Source: an uncultured Anaerolineae bacterium (GTDB lineage: Bacteria; Chloroflexota; Anaerolineae; Anaerolineales; Villigracilaceae). Taken from it: a DNA stretch of 48,991 nucleotides. The translations under genes were made by a program, and so were the position numbers. The stretch spans positions 1-48,991 of the forward strand of contig CAINXK010000350.1 in assembly GCA_903854805.1 (NCBI GenBank), in the 5' to 3' direction. Shown one piece after another: positions 17,097-25,498 of this stretch; position 1 is the first letter of the stretch, and the number at the start of each line of letters is the position of its first letter. The notes beneath the pieces were generated by a model. That model worked only from the letters and a program-made list of their open reading frames with translations. It did not search any database and was not told the DNA's origin.

Positions 17097-17125
17097 TTGC
17101 AGCGACTGTTCCGGCATTTTATAAC
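17097..17125 (+). promoter_or_regulatory. Candidate promoter of a small RNA
   Basis: TTGCAG (17097-17102), 17-bp spacer, TATAAC (17120-17125), divergent to the ybaK promoter. The -10 is good and the -35 weak (3 of 6). Confidence 0.35.
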
Positions 17126-17131
17126 TTGGTT

Positions 17132-17264
17132 TTTTGAAAACATAATGATGTGCCGACTGGGGAAAACCTGCAAGTTATTTTTTCGATGTGTAATGACCAG
17201 TAAAAGTGAATTGCCGTCCGGGTTGTGACAGGCTGGGAAACTTATCATCTCCCAGCCTGTTTTT
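17132..17264 (+). ncRNA. Candidate small RNA with its own terminator
   Basis: A strong plus-strand terminator (17228-17264) has no protein gene before it on that strand. The nearest plus-strand gene ends at 16483, on the far side of the oppositely oriented ybaK. With the promoter at 17097-17125 this would give an RNA of about 133 nt. I do not recognise 6S, SRP, tmRNA or a riboswitch core. It could also be an untranslated leader fragment or a relic. Confidence 0.35.
17228..17264 (+). terminator. Intrinsic terminator without a preceding protein gene
   Basis: Perfect 11-bp stem ACAGGCTGGGA/TCCCAGCCTGT (17228-17238, 17250-17260), 11-nt loop, then five T. Orientation is plus strand only. Confidence 0.75.
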
Positions 17265-17487
17265 CCATCCACACGGAGCCATCAGAACAGAATACATTCA
17301 ACCGAGTACACCGAAAACAGGACCAGCATAGCCTAAACTGTCCGCCATAGTCAGCTAGGCCGCCTTGAGCGTGATCAACGGCAGGCTCGCGATGCATCCT
17401 ATTATGGGACAGGAAAAGTAATTGCGCTTTGCAGTAGAAGTATTCAGATTAAGGATTTATGAGATAAAACTGCCATTAAAACAGAAA
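17265..17487. other. Intergenic stretch, nothing recognised
   Basis: About 220 bp between the orphan terminator and the promoter of the DUF1059-like gene. No frame with a ribosome site, no clear hairpin. Confidence 0.4.
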
Positions 17488-17496
17488 TGATATAAT
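17488..17496 (+). promoter_or_regulatory. Extended -10 promoter of the DUF1059-like gene
   Basis: TGATATAAT is a full TGnTATAAT match. The predicted start near 17503 gives a leader of about 21 nt carrying AGGAAGG (17511-17517) before the ATG at 17525. Confidence 0.6.
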
Positions 17497-17524
17497 GGCC
17501 CACCCTTGAAAGGAAGGGCAGTGT

Positions 17525-17764
17525 ATGAAAACAATGACATGCAAACAAATGGGTGGACCATGTGATCTCCAATTCCATGGGAATACGGCTGATGACGTAA
17601 TAAAAGCGGAAGATAAGCATTTAAAAGAAATGGTCGCAAATGGTGATGAAGCGCATAAAACCGCATTGAAGATGATGCAGGATCGATGGAAAAATCCCCT
17701 GGCAGGAATGGGGTGGTATATGAAAACAAATAAGACTTTTGCCGCTCTCCCGGAAGATAAGTAA
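17525..17764 (+). CDS. Small DUF1059-like protein
   Basis: 79-residue soluble protein. The start MKTMTCKQMGGPCDLQFHG, with two Cys 9 residues apart, and the AEDKHLKEM segment match the DUF1059 family of small bacterial and archaeal proteins of unknown function. The C-terminal half (MMQDRWKNPLAGMGWYMKTNK) is a longer tail seen in a subgroup. The Cys pair and His may bind a metal, which is only a guess. It is a single-gene unit with a strong promoter and ribosome site, so it may be well expressed. Confidence 0.8.
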   Translation: MKTMTCKQMGGPCDLQFHGNTADDVIKAEDKHLKEMVANGDEAHKTALKMMQDRWKNPLAGMGWYMKTNKTFAALPEDK

Positions 17765-17777
17765 CTGAAAACAAAAT

Positions 17778-17823
17778 AATCAACTTCCTATTTTATTCTG
17801 ATAACGTAGAAGCTGATTTTTAT
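17778..17823 (+). terminator. Weak terminator after the DUF1059-like gene
   Basis: AATCAACTTC (17778-17787) pairs with GAAGCTGATT (17809-17818) with one mismatch, a 21-nt loop and a following TTTTATTT. Confidence 0.35.
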
Positions 17824-18110
17824 TTGTAAAACGGTTGTCTCAAGAATAAAACAGCTTTGAATCCTTTATAAACGTCAATAGTGCTGCGCTAACCTCGCAA
17901 GTGAAAAAATTTTACGGGGCAAACCATCGATTTTCAATCGCCCGAGCAGCAGAACCAGGATGGCTAAGTGCCGAAATGAAGAGCTCGTGAGCAAATATCG
18001 AAAATTAATAGTAACTGGAACCGATGGGTTTTACAGGTAGCAATTATTTATGCCCTTCATAAAATAACGTATCCGCAGAAAACGACAACTACACTGGGTG
18101 GATAAAAATA
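17824..18110. other. Intergenic stretch, nothing recognised
   Basis: About 290 bp between the DUF1059-like gene and the next terminator. I found no ORF with a ribosome site, no riboswitch core and no repeat. Confidence 0.4.
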
Positions 18111-18154
18111 AAAAAGACGGCAAAGAGTGAAGTTGCACTCTTTGCCGTCTTTTT
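18111..18154. terminator. Bidirectional intrinsic terminator
   Basis: Perfect 19-bp inverted repeat (18111-18129, 18136-18154) with a 6-nt loop, A5 before and T5 at the end. It ends the minus-strand membrane protein gene whose stop is at 18167. Confidence 0.9.
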
Positions 18155-18166
18155 ATACGTTCAAAT

Positions 18167-19174
18167 CTATTTTTTAGACCAGATCGCCAATTCAAGAGTA
18201 ACGCGGTCAAAGAAGCTGCCATCAGGCAAGCTGCCCTTCCCAAACTGCATATCAGAAACTGTGGCAATCATTTGCAAAGTCTGAGTTTCAAGCACGATCT
18301 GCTTCTGGGGCTCAACGGCAATCAACTCACCTTTGGCTTCCAGTTTTGAGCGGAATCCGACATCATTAAAAGCATGTGGGCTCATCATAACTTTGGTGAC
18401 AGTTTGGATATCATTTTTATCAAACATCCAGACTTCAAAAGCAGTTACCTTTTTGGGATCACCAACGCCAATGGTTTCGGAAATACCGACACCACATTCA
18501 CCCAAGAATTCACCGGAAGGCGAATCAATGCTAAATGAGTCATCGAATAAATCATCACCGATCACATAGGTTGTAACATAATGGGCAACCGGTGGAGCCT
18601 CACCCTTGGCAACATAATCTGTCCTCTCGGTAGCTCGCGCGAAATCCGCAGCTTGCTGAGCAGGTGTGATCTGCCCGCTGCGCCGCCCGCCTCGTAAAAG
18701 GAAGAAAGCGGCAGCCCCAACACCCGCAACGGCCAATAGCCCGCCCAGGATGATTGCAATACTCACAATTAAGGAAGAACCGCCAGCAGCAGTAGTAGGA
18801 GTAGTACCTGCAGATGGTTTTTCGGCTGTTGAATTTAATGCTTTCTTACGAGTGAGCATCTGCTCGTATGTAACCACAAAGTTCGGGTCCAGTTTTCCAG
18901 GATTGGCTTTGATCTTCTGAAGTAGATCCGGCGCATTTTCTCCCAGGTCTGTAAAACGTTTGATGGCCAGATTCTCGTCAGCATTTACGCGAAAAGAATC
19001 TATCGACATACGCAGATATTCATCCTGCAAGTCTGAACGCAGGAGATTAACCGGCGCATCATACCATTCCACCGGAGAAATACCCCAGCCCCAAACCAAT
19101 CCAAGTACCAAACCCAGGACAAGGGCAAAAACACCAACAACTACAGGTCGTTTTAATATGTCTTGGAAATTCAT
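18167..19174 (-). CDS. Two-helix membrane protein of unknown function
   Basis: 335 aa, not assigned. An N-terminal membrane helix (about 10-32, VVGVFALVLGLVLGLVWGWG) is followed by a helical domain of about 90 residues containing EWYDAPVNLLRSDLQDEYL and FTDLGENAPDLLQKI. Next come a Thr/Ala/Gly linker, a second membrane helix (about 135-160) with RGGRRS after it, and a C-terminal beta-rich domain of about 150 residues containing GDDLFDDSFSIDSPSGEFLGECGVGISE. Pattern and charge suggest both termini face the cytoplasm and the first domain faces outward. Start set by ATAGGAG 7 bp upstream. Single-gene unit between its own -10 element and a strong terminator. Confidence 0.78.
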   Translation of the reverse strand: MNFQDILKRPVVVGVFALVLGLVLGLVWGWGISPVEWYDAPVNLLRSDLQDEYLRMSIDSFRVNADENLAIKRFTDLGENAPDLLQKIKANPGKLDPNFVVTYEQMLTRKKALNSTAEKPSAGTTPTTAAGGSSLIVSIAIILGGLLAVAGVGAAAFFLLRGGRRSGQITPAQQAADFARATERTDYVAKGEAPPVAHYVTTYVIGDDLFDDSFSIDSPSGEFLGECGVGISETIGVGDPKKVTAFEVWMFDKNDIQTVTKVMMSPHAFNDVGFRSKLEAKGELIAVEPQKQIVLETQTLQMIATVSDMQFGKGSLPDGSFFDRVTLELAIWSKK

Positions 19175-19208
19175 CTTGCGCTCCTATCACAGAACGAACG
19201 TTTTACCT

Positions 19209-19214
19209 ATTATA
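19209..19214 (-). promoter_or_regulatory. Candidate -10 element for the membrane protein at 19174
   Basis: Minus strand TATAAT, 34 bp before the start codon, in the 83-bp gap after topA. The -35 region is poor. Confidence 0.45.
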
Positions 19215-19257
19215 CAAGAATTTTACTACACGCGTTATTATTTTTGTACCCAAAAAC

Positions 19258-21576
19258 CTATTCTACCGCTTCTGGCATGATTTTTTCGAGCAAGAAGGTT
19301 TCAGAACAGCTTATACAGGTTACTTCGCGCTTGTTGGCAATGACCAACAACCCATTGCAATTCGGGCAGGGCTGAGACAATGGGCGCTTCCAGGATGTAA
19401 ATTCGCAGGCTGGATAGTTGCCACAGCCAAAAAAGACGCGACCTTTGCGGGTCTTGCGCTCAACAATATCACCATGATCTTTGGGGCATTCAACGCCAAT
19501 TTTTTCCAGCCAGGGTTCAGTGTGGCGACAATCTGGGAAACCGGCGCAAGATATGAATTTACCGTACCGGCCAAATCGTATCACTAAATCTTTGCCACAT
19601 TCCGGACAAACTCGGCCAATCGGCTCGGGGCCAGATTTTGTAACAGGCATCTCGGCCTGGGCTTTTTGAACCTGGATGGCAAATGGTTGATAAAAAGCTT
19701 CTATCACCTTGACCCAATCCGCCTGCCCGTCTGCAATCTTATCGAGATTGTCTTCCATACTTACCGTGAAATTCATATCTACAATTTCAGAAAAGTATTG
19801 AACCATCATCTCATTAACCAACACACCTGTTTCAGTCGGTTCCAGGCGCTTGTCCACGCGGACAACATAGCCGCGTTCCTGTATCGTCGACATGATAGGT
19901 GCATAGGTAGATGGGCGACCAATGCCGTGCGCTTCGAGGGCTTGCACCAGTGACGCTTCTGAAAACCGGGGTGGCGGCTGGGTATAGTGCTGCTCAGGGA
20001 TCAGGCGAATCAACTCCTGCAACTGGCCTTCAGCAATATCCACCGGGATACGCACATTTTCTTCGCCTTCACCCTCAACAGGTTTGGCATCCTCGTCGCG
20101 GGTCTCTTCGTAAACGACCAGAAAGCCAGGGAATTTCACCGCTGAGCCAGCCGCGCGGAAGACATATTCGTGCTGGGCAGTGCCGGTTACCTCAACCGAG
20201 AGAGTGTCATAAACAGCTGATTCCATTTGTGAAGAAACAAATCTCTGCCAGATGAGCTGGTAAAGTTTGAACATGGCAGGTTCAAGATACGCCTTAACTT
20301 TTTCAGGGTCGCGCAAAACAGAGGTAGGCCGAATGGCCTCATGCGCTTCCTGCGCACCTACTGCGCGAGTCTTGTATTCGGGCGCCTGGGCAGGTAAATA
20401 ATCATTTCCATAGCGACCAGTAATATACTGGCGAGCTTCATCCCGAGCAATATCCGAAATATTGGTCGAATCAGTACGCATATAGGTAATCAAACCCGTC
20501 GCCCCACCATCGCCGACGTCAATACCTTCGTAAAGGCCCTGGGCCAAGGCCATGGTGCGCTTTGCCGTAAAACCTAACCGCCGGGAGGCTTCCTGCTGGA
20601 GTGTGGATGTAATAAAAGGAGCCGCAGGTTTGCGCCGGCGCTCGCCTCTTTTTACCTTACTTACGCTGTAAGAAATTTTCTCGAGATCCGCCAGGATTGG
20701 CAATACATCTTCTTCGATATCCAACTCAAAATCTTTGTCATCAATCCGGGCGAGTTTGGCAATAAATGCAGATTTAGCTTTGGCACCCTGAGGTTTAAAC
20801 TCCGCTGCAATTGTCCAATATTCCTGGGCAATAAATTCATTGATCTCAGCCTCACGCTCCACAATGATACGAAGCGCCACTGATTGAACTCGGCCAGCCG
20901 AAAGCCGTCCGCGAACTTTTTCCCACAGAATTGGGCTGATCGAATAGCCAACCAAACGATCAAGAACACGCCTGGCTTGCTGGGCATTGACCAGATTCAT
21001 ATCAATAGGGCGGGAATGGCTAAACGCCTCCTTGATGGCAGGAGCGGTAATTTCGTGGAAAGTAACCCGGTTGGTACGTTTGGGATCAATTTCCAGAGCT
21101 TCAGAGAGATGCCATGAAATTGCCTCACCTTCCCGGTCAGGATCGGTTGCCAGATAAATTTCTGAGTGCGATTTAGCCAGCAGTTTGAGTTCTTTTACAA
21201 CCGGTTTTTTCTCGTTTGGAACCCTGTATTTCGGCAAAAAGCCATTGTCAACATCCACAGAAAGCTGGGAACGCAGCAAATCGCGAACGTGCCCAACAGA
21301 TGCACGCACTGTATAACCTTTTCCCAAAAAGCGCCCGACAGTCTTGGCTTTTGCGGGTGATTCAACAATAACCAATTTCCCGACACGTTTGGGCTCGGCT
21401 TTTTCAACTTTGGGGGCTACCAGCCCAACATGCGCATCTGTACGTCCGGTGCGGTACAGGGCAGTACCACATTCAGGACAGATCCCGCGTGTAACCGGTG
21501 CGCCTGATTTATTAAATGTGGCCTGCGGCTCATTCATTTCGCGCTTCGTCTTGCATTTCATACAATAAGCTTCCAT
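19258..21576 (-). CDS. topA: DNA topoisomerase I (type IA)
   Basis: Relaxes negative supercoils behind transcription and replication by single-strand passage. The Toprim domain starts at KLVIVESPAKAKTVGRFL with acidic residues in LATDPDREGEAISWHL; the catalytic Tyr is in ITYMRTDSTNIS. The C-terminus has topoisomerase zinc ribbons (CPECGKDLVIRFGRYGKFISC, then CPKDHG...CGNYPAC and CPNCNGLL...CISC). Unusually, about 60 residues precede Toprim and contain another ribbon (YCMKCKTKR and ICPECGTALYR), like the small DUF5679 zinc-finger family. I place the start at ATG 21576, four bases after GGAGG, rather than at the TTG codon just before it. Length 772 aa. Confidence 0.95.
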   Translation of the reverse strand: MEAYCMKCKTKREMNEPQATFNKSGAPVTRGICPECGTALYRTGRTDAHVGLVAPKVEKAEPKRVGKLVIVESPAKAKTVGRFLGKGYTVRASVGHVRDLLRSQLSVDVDNGFLPKYRVPNEKKPVVKELKLLAKSHSEIYLATDPDREGEAISWHLSEALEIDPKRTNRVTFHEITAPAIKEAFSHSRPIDMNLVNAQQARRVLDRLVGYSISPILWEKVRGRLSAGRVQSVALRIIVEREAEINEFIAQEYWTIAAEFKPQGAKAKSAFIAKLARIDDKDFELDIEEDVLPILADLEKISYSVSKVKRGERRRKPAAPFITSTLQQEASRRLGFTAKRTMALAQGLYEGIDVGDGGATGLITYMRTDSTNISDIARDEARQYITGRYGNDYLPAQAPEYKTRAVGAQEAHEAIRPTSVLRDPEKVKAYLEPAMFKLYQLIWQRFVSSQMESAVYDTLSVEVTGTAQHEYVFRAAGSAVKFPGFLVVYEETRDEDAKPVEGEGEENVRIPVDIAEGQLQELIRLIPEQHYTQPPPRFSEASLVQALEAHGIGRPSTYAPIMSTIQERGYVVRVDKRLEPTETGVLVNEMMVQYFSEIVDMNFTVSMEDNLDKIADGQADWVKVIEAFYQPFAIQVQKAQAEMPVTKSGPEPIGRVCPECGKDLVIRFGRYGKFISCAGFPDCRHTEPWLEKIGVECPKDHGDIVERKTRKGRVFFGCGNYPACEFTSWKRPLSQPCPNCNGLLVIANKREVTCISCSETFLLEKIMPEAVE

Positions 21577-21654
21577 CAAACCTCCAAAGTGCTAAGCCCG
21601 CGCTCTTACCATCCGGACCATGCTATAAGTGACTAACTCTGCCAAATAAAAAAA

Positions 21655-22746
21655 CTACAGGTAACGGTCCTGGTGGTGTTTTTTTAGATGCGCCACGACA
21701 TCACGCACCTTCTGTGATTGCTCCGATTTGCATATAAGCAAAACCTCACCGGTATCGACAACAACCATGTCGTCCACACCTATCGTGACAACCAGACGAT
21801 CATTTCCAAAGGCACCATAAACCAGTGTATTATTTGTTTCAAGTGCCAGGTGATGACTATTGACGCCAATATTTCCGTTCATGTCTGGTAATAATACTTC
21901 AAAAAGAGAATCCCATGAACCAACATCGCTCCAACCCAGCCCACCTGCCGGAAGGATAGCCACTTTTTCAGCCTTTTCCATGACGCCGTAATCAATTGTT
22001 TCGATTTTTAGATCCGGCCAGACAGATGCAATGGTTGCATCAGCCTGTGGAGAGCCGAGGGTTTCGACAATGTTTTCCAACGCTGCAGAAAGTTCAGGCA
22101 TCTGAAGCTGGAACTCGCGCAGGATTCGTGCAACCGTCCAGACAAACATACCACTGTTCCATGAATGACCACCCATGCGCAACATTTGTTGGGCATTTGC
22201 GTCATCCGGTTTTTCCTTGAATCGGATCACATTATAGGTTGGGTATTTAAACCCTCCTGCCACCGGAGTTCCTTGTTGAATATACCCATAGGCGGTCGAA
22301 GGATACGTCGGGGTTATCCCCAAAGTAACCAGGTAACCTGATTGTGCTACATCCACAGCAGCCCGTAACAGGTATTCAAACAGATCGCGGTTTCGGATGT
22401 AATGATCAGATGGCAGGACCACCATGACTGCTTCAGGGTCACGTTTCTGGATGACCGCGGCAGCCAACCCAACCACGGAGGCGGTACCGCGCGGAGCTGG
22501 TTCAATCAGGAAATTTTCAACCGGTATTTGTGGAGCCTGCAGCTGCATTTCGGGAGCCTGGCCGGCTACCGTAACCACAAGGATGCGCTCCGGAGGAAAA
22601 ATTCCTTCCAGGCGTTGGATTGTGCCCTGAAAGAGAGTCTCTTCTCCGATCAGAGGTAAGAGCTGCTTGGGCCGCTCAACACGAGATATCGGCCAAAGAC
22701 GCGTACCTCCACCGCCCGCCATGATGACTGCATAAGTATGGTCCAT
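21655..22746 (-). CDS. manC: Mannose-1-phosphate guanylyltransferase
   Basis: Makes GDP-mannose from mannose-1-phosphate and GTP for glycan synthesis. The nucleotide-binding signature IMAGGGGTRLWPISR is followed by RPKQLLPL. Further family segments are VLPSDHYI, FKEKPD, HSWNSGMFVW and ETIDYGVMEKAEKVAILP. Length (363 aa) fits the short single-domain enzymes lacking the isomerase half. AGGAA lies 6 bp before the ATG. It is 75 bp downstream of the dprA-side gap and directly upstream of topA on the same strand, but no functional link to topA is evident. Confidence 0.93.
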   Translation of the reverse strand: MDHTYAVIMAGGGGTRLWPISRVERPKQLLPLIGEETLFQGTIQRLEGIFPPERILVVTVAGQAPEMQLQAPQIPVENFLIEPAPRGTASVVGLAAAVIQKRDPEAVMVVLPSDHYIRNRDLFEYLLRAAVDVAQSGYLVTLGITPTYPSTAYGYIQQGTPVAGGFKYPTYNVIRFKEKPDDANAQQMLRMGGHSWNSGMFVWTVARILREFQLQMPELSAALENIVETLGSPQADATIASVWPDLKIETIDYGVMEKAEKVAILPAGGLGWSDVGSWDSLFEVLLPDMNGNIGVNSHHLALETNNTLVYGAFGNDRLVVTIGVDDMVVVDTGEVLLICKSEQSQKVRDVVAHLKKHHQDRYL

Positions 22747-22877
22747 AAATTTCCTGTATTTGAATCGTGGCCGGGTCGAAAACTAAAAATTTACCGTGCG
22801 CATAAATAAGATATTATCAGCGCCTGGGCTGATTTTGATCGTCGGTAATGAATAAGAAGATGGCGCAACAGAACAAT

Positions 22878-23987
22878 TCATCCCGAATTATATTCCGCGG
22901 GATCATCTCTGACTGCCACATAATTCATACCACCCACCTGACGAACCATGCCTTTAAGTTCCATCATCGTCAGGGCGGCAGATATTTTTTCAATTGGTAA
23001 ACTCAATTGGTTGCGAATTTCATCCACATGCACAGGCTGTGCGCCCAGATAACCCAGCAAGGCTGCTTCGGTGGCATCTGACGGCACAACACGGCGAACT
23101 TCGCGACGCTCAACGTTACGGGTCAAATCGAGTGCTTCAAGCATATCGGCCGGCTGAAGTAAAATCCGGGCTCCATTTGCGATTAATCGGTTGGTACCTT
23201 TGCTTTGCGGAGCGTACACCGGTCCTGGCACAGCAAAAACATCGCGTCCCTGATCAGCAGCAAATTGCGCCGTAATTAGTGCGCCACTGATTTCCCCCGC
23301 TTCTACTACTACAACAGCCATCGATAACCCGCTGATGATACGATTTCGAGGTGGGAAGTTTGCACTTTCGGGTGGTGTACCCGGGGGATAATCGCTGATG
23401 ACAGCACCATGCTGAAAGATTTTCTCCGCCAGCTGACGATGCTCGGGAGGATAGATTTTATCCACCCCTGAGCCCAGGACAGCCAGGGTCCGGCCTCCGG
23501 CCTTCAAAGCGGCATGATGGGCAACCGCATCGACACCACGCGCCAACCCACTGACGATTGTGACACCATTTTGAGCAAGGACAGTTGCCAGTTCTTCGGT
23601 CACCTGCCGGCCATATGGTGTAACTGCGCGAGTGCCAACAATGCCAACAGCCCAGCTGTCTTCTTGGGTCACATCACCACGCATGTAAATTACAGGTGGG
23701 GGTTGGTCGATCTCTTTCAGATGAGCCGGGTATTCAGCATCATTCCAGGTGAGTATTTTGATTGAGTTATTTTCCGCCTGGGCCATGTACTCATCAAGGT
23801 TTACTTTATTTCGTACCTGGATGACGCGTTCGGCCAATTTTGGACCAATTCCAGCCGCAACCAGGTCAAAGGGCGATGCGTTCCAGGCAGTCCCAACATC
23901 ACCGAAGTGATCTATGAGAGTCTGTAAACGCACTGCCCCAATGCCTTTGACCAACGTAAAACCAACCCAATAACGTTTATCTTCCAT
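22878..23987 (-). CDS. dprA: DNA processing protein DprA (Smf)
   Basis: Binds incoming single-stranded DNA in natural transformation and loads RecA. N-terminal helix-hairpin-helix region (GIGAVRLQTLIDHFGD), then the Rossmann-like DprA fold with GIVGTRAVTPYG, IVSGLARGVDAVAHHAAL, AVLGSGVDKIYPPEH and NFPPRNRIISGLS. The C-terminal winged helix (about 300-360, PVHVDEIRNQLSLPIEKIS) is present, as in the longer form. 369 aa is normal. No com genes are in the window, so competence is not shown; dprA is also common in non-competent bacteria. No Shine-Dalgarno is seen. It follows rimM by 29 bp. Confidence 0.93.
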   Translation of the reverse strand: MEDKRYWVGFTLVKGIGAVRLQTLIDHFGDVGTAWNASPFDLVAAGIGPKLAERVIQVRNKVNLDEYMAQAENNSIKILTWNDAEYPAHLKEIDQPPPVIYMRGDVTQEDSWAVGIVGTRAVTPYGRQVTEELATVLAQNGVTIVSGLARGVDAVAHHAALKAGGRTLAVLGSGVDKIYPPEHRQLAEKIFQHGAVISDYPPGTPPESANFPPRNRIISGLSMAVVVVEAGEISGALITAQFAADQGRDVFAVPGPVYAPQSKGTNRLIANGARILLQPADMLEALDLTRNVERREVRRVVPSDATEAALLGYLGAQPVHVDEIRNQLSLPIEKISAALTMMELKGMVRQVGGMNYVAVRDDPAEYNSG

Positions 23988-24016
23988 GTGGATTCAGATC
24001 AACAAATTAACTCTGT

Positions 24017-24616
24017 CTATTCATCGCTCTCATTATTGTCAACATCGTCAACCAGCCCCGGCAATAAATGAACACGCATGATCTTTGTTTCCAAATTAAT
24101 ATCCAAAAGAACTTGCTTGAGCGCCGGGATCAAAACCTCGCGGATCGGCCCGTCTGGATTGGTAACCACATACACATCGTTCGCACCGGTTTCGATGATC
24201 TCAGAAAGGAGACCCAGGACCTTGCCGGCTTCATCTACAACAGTCATTCCCAACACCTGGTGATGATAATATTCACCTTCCGGCAGTGGCGGGCGATCTT
24301 GGGCCGGGACGTAAACCGTCTGGGCGCGATATTTTGCTGTCTGTTCGGCATTATTTATACCTTCAAAACCAAGAATCAGCCCGTCATTATGAGAACGGCG
24401 GCGGGTAATTTTCATTGGCTGTTTTTTATCTCCCATATAGAGATAACTACCTGGTTTCAGCCGATCAGGAAAATCAGTCATCACATCCATCAGAATATCT
24501 CCGCGTATACCATGAGAGCGACGCAGAGTACCAACTGCCAGATAGACGACAGGCTCGCCAGCAGAGGGCGAGCCTGGGATGCCAGCATTGACTGGCGCAT
24601 TCGAAGTGGACATCAT
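24017..24616 (-). CDS. rimM: Ribosome maturation factor RimM
   Basis: Assists 30S subunit assembly by binding S19 near the 16S rRNA head. The N-terminal RimM beta-barrel starts at YLAVGTLRRSHGIRGDILMDVMTDFPDRL, and the PRC-barrel C-terminal domain contains YYHHQVLGMTVVDEAGKVLG and REVLIPALKQVLLDINLETK. About 25 low-complexity residues precede the domain. The start ATG overlaps the khpA stop (ATGA), so translation is coupled. Gene order ffh-rpsP-khpA-rimM is the classic ribosome-assembly cluster; trmD and rplS, which often follow, are absent here. Confidence 0.95.
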   Translation of the reverse strand: MMSTSNAPVNAGIPGSPSAGEPVVYLAVGTLRRSHGIRGDILMDVMTDFPDRLKPGSYLYMGDKKQPMKITRRRSHNDGLILGFEGINNAEQTAKYRAQTVYVPAQDRPPLPEGEYYHHQVLGMTVVDEAGKVLGLLSEIIETGANDVYVVTNPDGPIREVLIPALKQVLLDINLETKIMRVHLLPGLVDDVDNNESDE

Positions 24617-24846
24617 GGCTCCATTACGTCGAGCGTAACCTGCTGTCCTTCGCGCTCTGCAGCAACCCGCAGGAGCACCCGAATAGCATTGGCTACACGT
24701 CCGCTTTTTCCGATCACGCGTCCCATGTCATCTTTCGACACCTTCAGCTCCAACCGCATGCGGTTGCCCTGACGAGATTGTAAAACTTCAACTTGATCAG
24801 GATTTTCTACTAGCGCCTTCGCAATAAACTCAGTGAGGGCTTTCAT
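24613..24846 (-). CDS. khpA: KH-domain RNA-binding protein KhpA
   Basis: Small RNA-binding protein (77 aa) of the YlqC/KhpA family, known to pair with KhpB in other bacteria and to influence cell division and envelope gene expression. One KH domain with the GxxG loop in GRVIGKSGRVANAIRVLLR. The N-terminus LTEFIAKALVENPDQVEV is typical. GGAG sits 3 bp before the ATG. It lies between rpsP and rimM, as is common. Confidence 0.93.
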   Translation of the reverse strand: MKALTEFIAKALVENPDQVEVLQSRQGNRMRLELKVSKDDMGRVIGKSGRVANAIRVLLRVAAEREGQQVTLDVMEP

Positions 24847-24959
24847 TTGCTCCTCTCGTGCTGGATATTATCCAGCACAAAAAACAAGCTCAAAGATCAT
24901 ATCGGTCCCGGGTACCCGACCTTGCCAGAAAGCAAGGCGGGCACTCGGGATCGTACGAA

Positions 24960-25304
24960 TTACAGTTTGCTAGTATTGGCGGGAGCGGCACGTTTAAGTT
25001 CAGCCGCCTTGCCTTCTGCGATCAATGTTTCAACTGCCTCGCCCTTCTTCAAACGGGCAAAACGATCAGCAGTACCGGTGGTCCTGAACAACTGAGCCAC
25101 AGACTCAGTCGGCTTGGCGCCATTGCTCATCCAGTCAAAGACACGAGCTTCATCAATGGTCAGGGTGCCGGGCTCAGTGCGGGGATTGTAGAAACCGACG
25201 ATCTCAAGGAAACGCCCATCGCGGGGTTTTTCTGAGTCTTGAATAACAATACGATAGGATGGTTGGTTCTTAAGACCGACACGACGTAAACGAATGCGAA
25301 CCAT
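24960..25304 (-). CDS. rpsP: 30S ribosomal protein S16
   Basis: Primary 16S rRNA-binding protein of the small subunit body. The N-terminus VRIRLRRVGLKNQPSYRIVIQDSEKPRDG and the following FLEIVGFYNPRTEPG are highly conserved S16 sequence. At 114 aa it is some 25 residues longer than E. coli S16, with an Ala/Lys-rich tail. AAGGAG lies 12 bp before the ATG, at the end of a structured leader. Confidence 0.96.
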   Translation of the reverse strand: MVRIRLRRVGLKNQPSYRIVIQDSEKPRDGRFLEIVGFYNPRTEPGTLTIDEARVFDWMSNGAKPTESVAQLFRTTGTADRFARLKKGEAVETLIAEGKAAELKRAAPANTSKL

Positions 25305-25476
25305 GGAATTTACTTACTCCTTAACTAATTAGATTTGATGAGTATGACTGAGACCACTGATTGTGGCCGAGGTACATACCCTCCGATGGTTGGCGTCAGC
25401 ACGGAAGGGTGAGGTGGGCACGAAAGGAAGTGCTCCCCGCCAGGCTGAAATGCCCGAATAGCTATTCTACCTGAAA
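25305..25476 (-). promoter_or_regulatory. Structured leader of rpsP with possible internal promoter
   Basis: The 194-bp gap between ffh and rpsP is long for this operon. A TATAAT at 25483-25488 (minus strand) could start a 172-nt leader. It contains a 12-bp palindrome (25456-25467), a stem formed by 25413-25421 and 25430-25438, and a nested stem just before the ribosome site (25342-25346 with 25375-25379; 25354-25357 with 25363-25366). This looks like a possible regulatory leader; no known RNA family is recognised. Confidence 0.4.
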
Positions 25477-25498
25477 AACTACATTATATGAAGGGAAT

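Noticed and set aside
17045..17272. 75-codon minus-strand frame upstream of ybaK
   Set aside because: It runs across a strong terminator and the ybaK promoter, and no ribosome site precedes it.
25305..25498. SRP (4.5S) RNA next to ffh
   Set aside because: I looked for the conserved GGAAGCAGC-type domain IV motif; the hairpin at 25413-25438 does not match on either strand.
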